Source: Patescibacteria group bacterium (GTDB lineage Bacteria > Patescibacteriota > Gracilibacteria > UBA1369). From it: a stretch of 9,416 nt of DNA. The stretch covers positions 1 to 9,416 of the forward strand of contig JAHJEW010000124.1 of NCBI GenBank assembly GCA_018825335.1. Direction: 5' to 3'. Every line of letters begins with the position of its first letter. Within the stretch, counting starts at the first letter, position 1. The notes under the pieces are model-generated. The model saw only the letters and a program-made list of their open reading frames with translations. It ran no database searches and had not been told where the DNA came from. Positions 1 through 4,956 of this stretch are shown one piece after another. The translations under genes were made by a program, and so were the position numbers.

Positions 1-275
1 ATTCCCTGATCCTCAAGCTGTTTCATGTGATCGGGATTGTCTCGTACTGCCAGAATTCCGCCATGAATTTTTGGATGAAGCGTCTTCACGCGTCCGTCTA
101 AAATTTCCGGCGATCCGGTGTAGTCCGCAACCTCCGTCATCGCCACCCCCGCATCCCTTAAAGCTTTTGCGGTGCCGCCGGTGGAAAGAATCTCCACCCC
201 AAGTGCAGCCAAAGCCTTTCCAAGTTCTGCAAGGCCTGTTTTATCCGACACGCTGATTAACGCACGTTTTATCAT
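1..275 (-). CDS. purH: PurH N-terminus (AICAR transformylase / IMP cyclohydrolase), partial
   Basis: Bifunctional enzyme of the last two steps of de novo IMP synthesis, in the cytoplasm: formylation of AICAR, then ring closure of FAICAR to IMP. Reading the minus strand from ATG at 275 gives 91 codons open to the window edge, so only the N-terminal IMP cyclohydrolase (MGS-like) domain is seen. It begins MIKRALISVSDKTGL, followed by the family signatures ILSTGGTAKAL (about residues 29-39) and GRVKTLHPKIHGGIL (about 64-78). The transformylase domain lies outside the window. The start is two bases after the yidD stop (TAG-TC-ATG) and has no Shine-Dalgarno sequence, so translation is probably coupled to yidD. 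purL lies about 4.7 kb away on the other strand, so the two purine genes are near each other but not in one operon. Confidence 0.95.
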   Translation of the reverse strand, partial: MIKRALISVSDKTGLAELGKALAALGVEILSTGGTAKALRDAGVAMTEVADYTGSPEILDGRVKTLHPKIHGGILAVRDNPDHMKQLEDQG

Positions 276-277
276 GA

Positions 278-538
278 CTATTTTTTTATTGGATCAGTGC
301 CGCCCCGGCTGCAGGGATTACAGCGCAGGGTGCGCCAAATTGCCAGCGGAAGGCCTTTGAAAATACCGTGCCGCTCAATCGTTTTATAGGCATACTCTGA
401 GCAGGTCGGATGAAATTTACAGTATCCATGTGGAAAATAAATCTTTGGTAAGCCATGATCGGGGGAGAACACCTTTTGATACAAACGTATCAGCCAGAGC
501 AGAGGTTTGCGGGGTATCTTTATCAGTTTATCAAACAT
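278..538 (-). CDS. yidD: YidD, membrane protein insertion efficiency factor
   Basis: Small membrane-associated protein that assists YidC-dependent insertion of inner-membrane proteins. At 86 residues it has normal family length. An N-terminal amphipathic/hydrophobic stretch (about 11-24, PLLWLIRLYQKVFS) precedes the signature CKFHPTCSEYA (40-50) and the second cysteine pair RTLRCNPCSRGG (69-80). Cysteines are at 40, 46, 73 and 76. In many bacteria yidD sits in the rpmH-rnpA-yidC cluster; here it lies between a wall hydrolase and purH. It follows an intrinsic terminator, so it probably has its own promoter. A weak -10-like TTAAAT (545-550 read on the minus strand) ends 6 bases before the ATG, which would give a leaderless message, but this match is poor. 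No Shine-Dalgarno sequence is seen. Confidence 0.93.
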   Translation of the reverse strand: MFDKLIKIPRKPLLWLIRLYQKVFSPDHGLPKIYFPHGYCKFHPTCSEYAYKTIERHGIFKGLPLAIWRTLRCNPCSRGGTDPIKK

Positions 539-567
539 GCAAAAATTTAAGCCCGATTAAGTCTATG

Positions 568-591
568 AAAAAACCCTTTCAAAGTAAAGGG
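568..591 (-). terminator. Intrinsic terminator after the M23 gene
   Basis: Read on the minus strand, this is CCCTTT, loop ACTTTG, AAAGGG, then six T. The six-pair stem has three G-C pairs followed directly by the U tract, which is the form of a Rho-independent terminator. It lies 81 bases past the M23 stop and 30 bases before the yidD start, so it should separate the two transcripts. Confidence 0.65.
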
Positions 592-607
592 AAACCGAGC
601 AACCAAA

Positions 608-637
608 AATCGAATTACGACAAACCGAATTTCGATT
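608..637. repeat. Short A/T-rich inverted repeat between M23 and yidD
   Basis: AATCGAATT (608-616) and AATTTCGATT (628-637) are inverted copies with one unpaired base, separated by 11 bases. Nearby words CGATTACGATAATCGA and CATCGATG repeat the same ATCGA theme. It lies in the 3' UTR of the M23 gene, upstream of the terminator. It may be an mRNA-end hairpin; no function is evident. Confidence 0.35.
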
Positions 638-671
638 ACGATAATCGAGCATCGATGCAACGACTCTCGGC

Positions 672-1835
672 CTAATAATAATTGGAAGGTACCTGCTTAA
701 CGCCGTTTTTAATCACCTCAAAATGCAGATGGATTCCCGTTCTTCCATATACGCGACCGGTTCTGCCCATTCTGCCGATAACCTGTCCCTGATCAACGAC
801 GTCACCTTCGTTTACAGTCAAATAGTCCAGATGCGCATACAGCGTTTGCAGCCCGTTGCCATGATCGATAATAACGTGATTTCCATATCCGCCGCCCCAT
901 GTACCGGAAGAAGCCTTAACAACTTTACCGGAAGCGGCAGCCCAAATAGGAGGTTTGGACACATCGGCTATATCGATTGCATAGTGACCGGGATGAAAGC
1001 CCTGTGAAATTGAACCGCGTGTCGGGAAAATAAAAGGTCTGTCGCCGGCTGGGATAGTGTTTGAATCCGCCATGGGTATCGCCGTTCCAACCGCAACCGC
1101 TCTGGAAGATGTGGAGGCGCGCGCGGGTGTTATACGTGTTGGATCCACTAGCGGCTTGGCGCCCGGAACATAAATCTTGTCGCCGACTGCCACCGTATCT
1201 GCCAGCAGGCCGTTCTGTTTTTTAATAGCATCCGCTTCCACACTATATTTCTTGGCGATTTTCTCGATAGTATCACCTTTGGAAACTTCGTAGCTGATGC
1301 CGTCAACCGGGGGAATAATAAGCTTTTGTCCGGTACGGATACTGTTTGCATTTGCCATACCGTTAGCCCAAAGAACCGTGTCGGTTTTTAATCCATAGCT
1401 GTTGGCAATCATGGAAAGCGACTCGCCGGATTCAACCGTGTGCAAAAAACTGTCACTCATACCGCTGCGGTCGCCCTGATTAGTCTGGGGATTAAGCTTT
1501 GTAAGATAGCCGTCATCATCGGACAGAATGCCGGTCTCGAAAAGACTTGTATCGGTATAATATTCGGCATACTCGTCCGCATAGGCACTATCTGTCATCT
1601 GCATCGGTGAAATCGAACCAATAACAAATAAAAGCGCCACTGTTGCCGTATAGCGCTTGAAGAGCTTGTTTGAAGCACTATGGGCGCTGTCAAAAGATTC
1701 CGGTTTGTTTACATGAAAATAGGGAGTCAGCAAACGCCCTGCCTTCCTGGCTTTGGCGGCTAAATCACCATTGGCCGTTCCACCAAAAATGGAACCAAGC
1801 CGTGAAAGAGAAAAAACGGACGCCTGTGCAAACAC
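672..1835 (-). CDS. Secreted peptidoglycan hydrolase: two LysM domains plus M23 (LytM) zinc peptidase
   Basis: Predicted endopeptidase that cuts cross-linking peptides of peptidoglycan outside the membrane. The 387 residues comprise a basic N-terminal segment (1-62), one hydrophobic segment (about 63-80) followed by an AYA signal-peptidase-like site (84-86), LysM1 (131-176, HTVESGESL to LIIPP), LysM2 (181-224, YEVSKGDTI to IYVPG), a Pro/Ala/Ser linker and the M23 domain (276-376). Zinc and catalytic residues are present: H284-xxx-D288, H335, and the HLH pair H369/H371. The long N-terminal region before the hydrophobic segment is unusual for a simple signal peptide, and the protein may remain anchored. 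The start is GTG. An AGAAGG sequence abuts it with no spacer, so it cannot act normally. An in-frame stop lies about 80 bases upstream and no other ATG, GTG or TTG start occurs between. Confidence 0.9.
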   Translation of the reverse strand: MFAQASVFSLSRLGSIFGGTANGDLAAKARKAGRLLTPYFHVNKPESFDSAHSASNKLFKRYTATVALLFVIGSISPMQMTDSAYADEYAEYYTDTSLFETGILSDDDGYLTKLNPQTNQGDRSGMSDSFLHTVESGESLSMIANSYGLKTDTVLWANGMANANSIRTGQKLIIPPVDGISYEVSKGDTIEKIAKKYSVEADAIKKQNGLLADTVAVGDKIYVPGAKPLVDPTRITPARASTSSRAVAVGTAIPMADSNTIPAGDRPFIFPTRGSISQGFHPGHYAIDIADVSKPPIWAAASGKVVKASSGTWGGGYGNHVIIDHGNGLQTLYAHLDYLTVNEGDVVDQGQVIGRMGRTGRVYGRTGIHLHFEVIKNGVKQVPSNYY

Positions 1836-1906
1836 CCTTCTATGTCGGGATTTTCGCGCAGACTTGTTTACATCCAGTTGTGAGATCGGCGTACTTATAT
1901 GAGTTT

Positions 1907-1934
1907 ATAATAAAATATGCCTTTCTTCCTGCAA
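1907..1934 (-). promoter_or_regulatory. Candidate promoter for the M23 gene
   Basis: On the minus strand, -35 TTGCAG (1934-1929), a 16-base spacer and -10 TATTAT (1912-1907, 5 of 6 matches to TATAAT). Transcription would begin near 1900 and leave a 5' UTR of about 65 bases before the GTG. This is a sequence match only. Confidence 0.35.
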
Positions 1935-1962
1935 TGCTACACCCGCCTGCGAAAACGTCTCA

Positions 1963-1995
1963 AGTACTTACCATTGACGGATTGGAGGAAGTACT
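1963..1995. repeat. Inverted repeat upstream of the M23 promoter
   Basis: AGTACTTACC (1963-1972) and GGAAGTACT (1987-1995) pair over nine positions with one bulge, around a 14-base loop. The left arm itself contains the palindrome AAGTACTT. It lies about 30 bases upstream of the proposed -35 of the M23 gene, so it could bind a dimeric regulator or form a hairpin. It has no T tract. Confidence 0.3.
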
Positions 1996-2024
1996 GCGGC
2001 ATATTACATAGTAATGCGACCAAA

Positions 2025-2343
2025 GTCAAGTGTAAAAAGGGGCTACAGGAAGCCATTTGATGCTTGACGATAAAGTATTACACAACAGGAAACAATAGAG
2101 CGCAAGGGGGTATTGACGCAAATTAGGGAATATGGGGTGGATATGCCGTGCCCGGGCACGGCAATCCGCAACAATCGTTGGTGGGCGTCAAGTCGTCGGA
2201 ATTGGAAGTGGAGCATGGTGCCGGACTGACTTTGTCCATCCGCGGATGTCAAAATGTGGCTATAGAAAGCCATTAATCATATACCATTCCGCAACAATAA
2301 GCCGGTCGACGCAAGGCCGATTTAAGGCTTAGATAAGCCGAAA
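2025..2343. repeat. Degenerate direct repeat with GGCT-N6-AGCC hairpins in a gene-free region
   Basis: The 650 bases from 1836 to 2485 hold no intact gene. Within them, a unit beginning GTCAAG at 2025 resembles one beginning GTCAAAATG at 2248. Each has GGCT-N6-AGCC (2041-2054 and 2258-2271), then an ACAATA word and a GACGCAA word in the same order. In the first unit, GTCAAG (2025-2030) also pairs with CTTGAC (2063-2068), giving a 44-base stem-loop. The match is interrupted and was judged by eye; it looks like an old duplication of an HNH-gene upstream region. A fragment of HNH coding sequence lies between the two units. Confidence 0.4.
2144..2213 (+). pseudogene. Fragment of the HNH gene (middle part), starting at a 20-bp palindrome
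   Basis: This stretch matches 2944-3013, inside HNH copy 1. The 20-bp palindrome TGCCGTGCCCGGGCACGGCA is identical in both, and about 40 of the next 50 bases agree. In the frame of the gene it reads VPGHGNPQQSLVGVKSSELE, against VPGHGNPQQSSMGVKSVEWE in the intact copy. The bases just left of the palindrome share no homology with the gene, and similarity fades to the right after about 2213. It has no start and no zinc-finger part, so it is a remnant or a displaced piece, not a gene. Confidence 0.6.
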
Positions 2344-2366
2344 ATCGCATATTATTTCGCTATAAT
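2326..2366 (+). promoter_or_regulatory. Promoter of HNH copy 1 with conserved inverted repeat
   Basis: A perfect -10 box TATAAT (2361-2366) follows the inverted repeat GGCT-TAGATA-AGCC (2326-2339) by 21 bases. Upstream of HNH copy 2 the same arrangement recurs: GGCT-N6-AGCC, 21 bases, TATAAT. The bases between are also similar (CGCATATTATTTCGC here, CGCGCATTATTCCGC there). No good -35 box exists at 17 bases, so the promoter may need an activator, or the inverted repeat may be the operator. Transcription from about 2373 would give a leader of about 113 bases. That leader shares the words AAAAGCTCGC and GGCTTGTGTTTGCTAA with copy 2. Confidence 0.5.
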
Positions 2367-2430
2367 TATCCCCGGATTTCAACTTCAAAAGCTCGCATTA
2401 TGGCTTGTGTTTGCTAAAATACAACCACCA

Positions 2431-2453
2431 CGCACGAAGCGTAGCGAAGTGCG
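2431..2453. repeat. Short inverted repeat in the HNH copy 1 leader, related to an internal gene segment
   Basis: CGCAC (2431-2435) and GTGCG (2449-2453) flank GAAGCGTAGCGAA. The reverse complement, GCACTTCGCTACGCTTCGTG, resembles the coding segment around 2921-2946 of the same gene (CGCACTTCGCTTCGCTGCAT and onward). It is therefore an inverted, partial copy of the segment that precedes the 20-bp palindrome in the gene. It is not found in the leader of HNH copy 2. Confidence 0.4.
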
Positions 2454-2485
2454 CATTGGAAAAAATATTTCCTAACAAAACTTTA

Positions 2486-3448
2486 ATGACCAATTTATTT
2501 GTGACCGCCGCGCCAGCCAACGCCGCACACCAAACCCTCACCGACGCGCAGCTGTACGGGCTTTGCAAACAATATGGGCAACAAGCCCTGGAAGCCCGCC
2601 GCAAGTTCATCGGCCTTCTGCCCGAAGTGTACAGACGACGGTTGTACGCCAAAAAAGGCTTCTCATCAATTAACGAATTCGCTGCCAAGCTGTGCGGCGT
2701 GAGTGAGGAACAGGTTCGTCTGGCGCTTCGGCTTGAGCAGAAATTTGAAGACAAGCCTGTTTTAAAAATGGCTCTCACAAGCGGTGCGATTAGCGTGAAT
2801 AAACTGGCGCGTGTGGCGTCGATTGCAACAAGCGAGAATCAGGAGTACATTGCAGAAATGGCTAAAGTGCTGCCAAAAAGCGCCCTGGAAACGTTGGTGA
2901 GGGATGTGAAGGAGGACACTCGCACTTCGCTTCGCTGCATGCGTGCCGTGCCCGGGCACGGCAATCCGCAACAGTCGTCAATGGGTGTCAAGTCGGTGGA
3001 ATGGGAGGCGGAGAAGAGCGTGAATGCTTTGCGGCTGGATGAAGATGTACGGGAAGAATTGTCCGAGTTACAGGGAAAAGGGATAGACATTTCTTCTTTA
3101 ATAAGGGAAATGCTTGATAGGCGCAGGGAAGAATTGGCTCAAGAAAAACAAAAATTGGCGGAGAAGGAGAATCGAAGGGCGGAAATGCGGGAAATGGCTA
3201 CGTCACGCGAGTGGAGGAGCAAGCCATCCCGCTACATCTCCGCAAAAATCCGCCGCCAACTTCGCAAAGAACACGGCAACAAATGCACAATCGCAACCTG
3301 CCAAAAACCGGCGACCATCATCCATCACACACAAAGGTTTGCGCTAAGCCAAAATCATGATCCAAACTTTCTGGCGCCGCTGTGCAGGGAGCACCACGCA
3401 ATAGCTCACACAATCGACCAAAAGTATCGGCAGGAATGGCAATTGTAA
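2486..3448 (+). CDS. HNH endonuclease-family protein, copy 1
   Basis: Predicted metal-dependent nuclease of 320 residues; substrate and role unknown. The N-terminal helical region (about 20-150) contains AAKLCGVSEEQVRLALRL and GAISVNKLARVASIA, which read like helix-turn-helix segments. A charged linker (165-245, Glu/Lys/Arg-rich, probably coiled coil) leads to a C-terminal zinc-type HNH domain (250-310). Its residues include C267 and C272, the IHHT motif (H280, H281), C300, and H303/H304/H308 in LCREHHAIAH. The ATG at 2486 was chosen because MTNL is shared with copy 2 and similarity is weaker upstream; an in-frame TTG at 2405 would add 27 residues. No Shine-Dalgarno sequence is seen. Copy 2 at 8100-8978 is about 80% identical in both end domains but differs in the linker. 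No host gene is interrupted, so an intron-homing role has no support here. Confidence 0.85.
   Translation: MTNLFVTAAPANAAHQTLTDAQLYGLCKQYGQQALEARRKFIGLLPEVYRRRLYAKKGFSSINEFAAKLCGVSEEQVRLALRLEQKFEDKPVLKMALTSGAISVNKLARVASIATSENQEYIAEMAKVLPKSALETLVRDVKEDTRTSLRCMRAVPGHGNPQQSSMGVKSVEWEAEKSVNALRLDEDVREELSELQGKGIDISSLIREMLDRRREELAQEKQKLAEKENRRAEMREMATSREWRSKPSRYISAKIRRQLRKEHGNKCTIATCQKPATIIHHTQRFALSQNHDPNFLAPLCREHHAIAHTIDQKYRQEWQL
2944..2963. repeat. Perfect 20-bp palindrome inside HNH copy 1
   Basis: TGCCGTGCCCGGGCACGGCA is its own reverse complement and is translated in frame as part of RAVPGHGN (residues 153-160). An identical copy occurs at 2144-2163 outside the gene. In HNH copy 2 the matching site is also palindromic but with another sequence (8532-8543). 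Confidence 0.9.
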
Positions 3449-3642
3449 GGGCGGAATGCTTCTACGCCATTGATAGGGAGATTATCAGACAAGGCGATTT
3501 TAAATGTCGTAGTTAAGGGTCGTAAAGGAGATCATCCCGGACTCCACCATGAAAGCACTCACAAACCGCTTGCCACCAAATCGCCTTTCTGATAATCTCC
3601 CCATGCCTTCTTTCCTGTCCCTCTGTGGCGTAGCGCCTTACA
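3444..3642. repeat. Nested inverted repeat (MITE-like or long hairpin) between HNH copy 1 and rpsF
   Basis: Three pairs of arms nest. The inner pair, 3476-3500 with 3578-3601, shares GGGAGATTATCAGA and AAGGCGATTT, with a single extra C in the left arm, around 77 bases. The middle pair is CTACGCCA (3462-3469) with TGGCGTAG (3626-3633). The outer pair is TGTAAGGGCG (3444-3453) with CGCCTTACA (3634-3642), differing by one G. The outer left arm covers the stop codon of the HNH gene. The inner unit, 126 bp with terminal inverted repeats of about 24 bp, has MITE-like proportions, but no clear target-site duplication is visible. No T tract follows, so it is not a standard terminator. No coding sequence was recognised within it. 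Confidence 0.8.
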
Positions 3643-3676
3643 TTGGGACTTAATTATCCATTAACCCATAGGAAGA

Positions 3677-4264
3677 ATGAACAAATACGAACTTATGGTT
3701 CTCATTAGCCCCGATATTGGGGGAGACGCCATACAAAGCCGGCTCGAAGAGATCCGCAAACTTATCACCTCGCAGAAGGGCGAGATTTTTTTTGAGGATA
3801 TTTGGGGCCTCCGGGATCTTGCCTATAACATCAAAAAGCATGATCGCGGCTATTATGCCGTTTTTGACTTTAATCTTGATGGCGATCTGGACGAGGTGGA
3901 TACCACCTGCCGCCTGGAAAACGAGATTTTGCGACACATGCTCGTTAGACTTCCTTGCGCCTATGAAGCCAAAAGTCTGGCATCAATGGAAGAAGAGGAG
4001 GAGAAACCTCTCATGGAGGAACTAAAAGATGCCCCTGAGCGAAAATCGACAAAAAAGCCGGTAAAGAAAGTGGCTCCGGCGCCTGCGGAAGAAGAAGCCG
4101 GGGAAATAGATGAACCGAAAGCCGAAAAGGCCAAAGAAGAAAAAGAAGAAAAAGAAGAAAAAGCTGTAAAAGCTGTAAAAGCGGATGAACCAAAGCAGCC
4201 GTCTTTGGAAGATGTCGATGCGAAACTGAAAAGCATTATCGACAACCCCGATCTGAACTTCTAA
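3677..4264 (+). CDS. rpsF: Ribosomal protein bS6 with long charged C-terminal extension
   Basis: Protein of the 30S platform that binds 16S rRNA together with bS18. Residues 1-97 form a complete bS6 domain: MNKYELMVLISPDI, a central WGLRDLAYNIKKHDRGYYAVFDF, and ENEILRHMLVRLP. Residues 98-195 are an added tail of about 100 residues. The tail is rich in Glu, Lys, Ala and Pro, with the repeat KEEKEEKEEK and then AVKAVKA, and ends in a more ordered segment, LEDVDAKLKSIIDNPDLNF. E. coli S6 has about 135 residues. The ATG is preceded by AGGAAG with a one-base spacer, the only Shine-Dalgarno-like sequence in this operon and unusually close. ssb follows after 31 bases and rpsR after that, the usual bacterial order. 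Confidence 0.96.
   Translation: MNKYELMVLISPDIGGDAIQSRLEEIRKLITSQKGEIFFEDIWGLRDLAYNIKKHDRGYYAVFDFNLDGDLDEVDTTCRLENEILRHMLVRLPCAYEAKSLASMEEEEEKPLMEELKDAPERKSTKKPVKKVAPAPAEEEAGEIDEPKAEKAKEEKEEKEEKAVKAVKADEPKQPSLEDVDAKLKSIIDNPDLNF
4136..4180 (+). repeat. In-frame 9-bp tandem repeats in the rpsF tail
   Basis: GAAGAAAAA occurs three times in a row (4136-4162), followed by GCTGTAAAA twice (4163-4180). Units of nine bases keep the frame, so slippage would change tail length by three residues without breaking the gene. Confidence 0.85.
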
Positions 4265-4295
4265 CCACTAATTACACTTAATTAACATTCCGGAT

Positions 4296-4703
4296 ATGAG
4301 AAGCATCAACAAAGCAATACTGATCGGCAATCTGACCCGCGATGCCGAACTGAAAGAAACAACCGGCGGTCAGCCGATAGCCACATTCGGCATAGCCACA
4401 AACCGCGCCTGGGTCACACGCGAGGGCGAAAAAAATAATTCATCGGAGTTTCACGAGGTCGTTGCCTGGGGTAAACTGGCCGAAATCTGCAGCCAATACC
4501 TGAAAAAAGGAAAGCTGGTTTACATTGAAGGCTACCTGAAAACACGCAGTTGGGACACTCCCGAAGGCGTAAAAAAATTCCGCACAGAAGTCGTTGCAAA
4601 CGACATGATTATGCTTGAAAAGCGCGGCGACAAAGGAGAAAGCGGTGAGCTTGAGGGCGAAACCGCGGTGGTTTCTCTTCTCGACGACGAAAACATTCAA
4701 TAA
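4296..4703 (+). CDS. ssb: Single-stranded DNA-binding protein
   Basis: Binds single-stranded DNA during replication, repair and recombination, normally as a tetramer. The 135 residues contain an OB fold (about 3-108): SINKAILIGNLTRDAEL, ATFGIATNRAW, SSEFHEVVAWGKLAEICSQYLKKGKLVYIEGYLKTRSW and ANDMIMLEKR. The C-terminal region (109-135) is short and acidic, but it ends LLDDENIQ and lacks the common DDIPF-type tip that recruits partner proteins. The start lies 31 bases after rpsF and has no Shine-Dalgarno sequence. It is probably co-transcribed with rpsF and rpsR. Confidence 0.95.
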   Translation: MRSINKAILIGNLTRDAELKETTGGQPIATFGIATNRAWVTREGEKNNSSEFHEVVAWGKLAEICSQYLKKGKLVYIEGYLKTRSWDTPEGVKKFRTEVVANDMIMLEKRGDKGESGELEGETAVVSLLDDENIQ

Positions 4704-4715
4704 CTAAAAACTATC

Positions 4716-4934
4716 ATGGCAAAAAACAAGTACAACAAGAACTGTCCGTTTACGGCGGACCAGATTCAATACATCGACTATAAAGACATCAGACTTTTGA
4801 AAAGATACATTTCAAAACACGGCAAAATCGTTCCAAGATATTACACCGGAGTCAGTCTGAAGTATCAGAAATCCCTTGCTAAAGCCATAAAAAGGGCACG
4901 CATGATGGGGCTTTTGAGCTTCACCAGCAAATAG
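4716..4934 (+). CDS. rpsR: Ribosomal protein bS18
   Basis: Small 30S protein that pairs with bS6. The 72 residues include NCPFTADQIQYIDYKDIRLLKRYISKHGKI followed by VPRYYTGVSLKYQKSLAKAIKRARMMGLLSFTSK, which follow the bS18 family closely. The usual PRR is PRY here. It starts 12 bases after ssb, without a Shine-Dalgarno sequence, and ends in TAG 22 bases before purL. Confidence 0.96.
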   Translation: MAKNKYNKNCPFTADQIQYIDYKDIRLLKRYISKHGKIVPRYYTGVSLKYQKSLAKAIKRARMMGLLSFTSK

Positions 4935-4948
4935 CACTTTGCTATAAT
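4920..4948 (+). promoter_or_regulatory. Promoter for purL, placed for a near-leaderless transcript
   Basis: -35-like TTCACC (4920-4925, 4 of 6 matches), a 17-base spacer and a perfect -10 TATAAT (4943-4948). Only eight bases separate the -10 from the purL ATG at 4957, so initiation about seven bases after the -10 would give zero to two untranslated bases. The -35 lies in the 3' end of rpsR. No Shine-Dalgarno sequence precedes purL, which fits leaderless translation. Confidence 0.6.
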
Positions 4949-4956
4949 ACGGTCGC

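Noticed and set aside
2043..2273. Minus-strand 76-residue open frame in the gene-free region
   Set aside because: It crosses the palindromic HNH fragment and both hairpins, resembles no protein and lacks start signals; the homology to the HNH gene is on the plus strand.
2041..2339. Short repeats as a CRISPR array
   Set aside because: Only the four-base arms and their spacing repeat; there are no identical repeats of 20 or more bases with regular unique spacers.
2486..3448. HNH gene as an intron- or intein-encoded homing endonuclease
   Set aside because: No interrupted host gene, intron structure or splicing motif surrounds either copy.
3476..3601. Inner inverted repeat as an intrinsic terminator
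   Set aside because: The loop is 77 bases and no T tract follows either arm; this does not fit Rho-independent termination.
3961..4245. Serine/phenylalanine-rich minus-strand open frame
   Set aside because: It is the antisense shadow of the Glu/Lys-rich tail of rpsF; GAA/AAA codons read backwards give TTC/TTT and similar codons.
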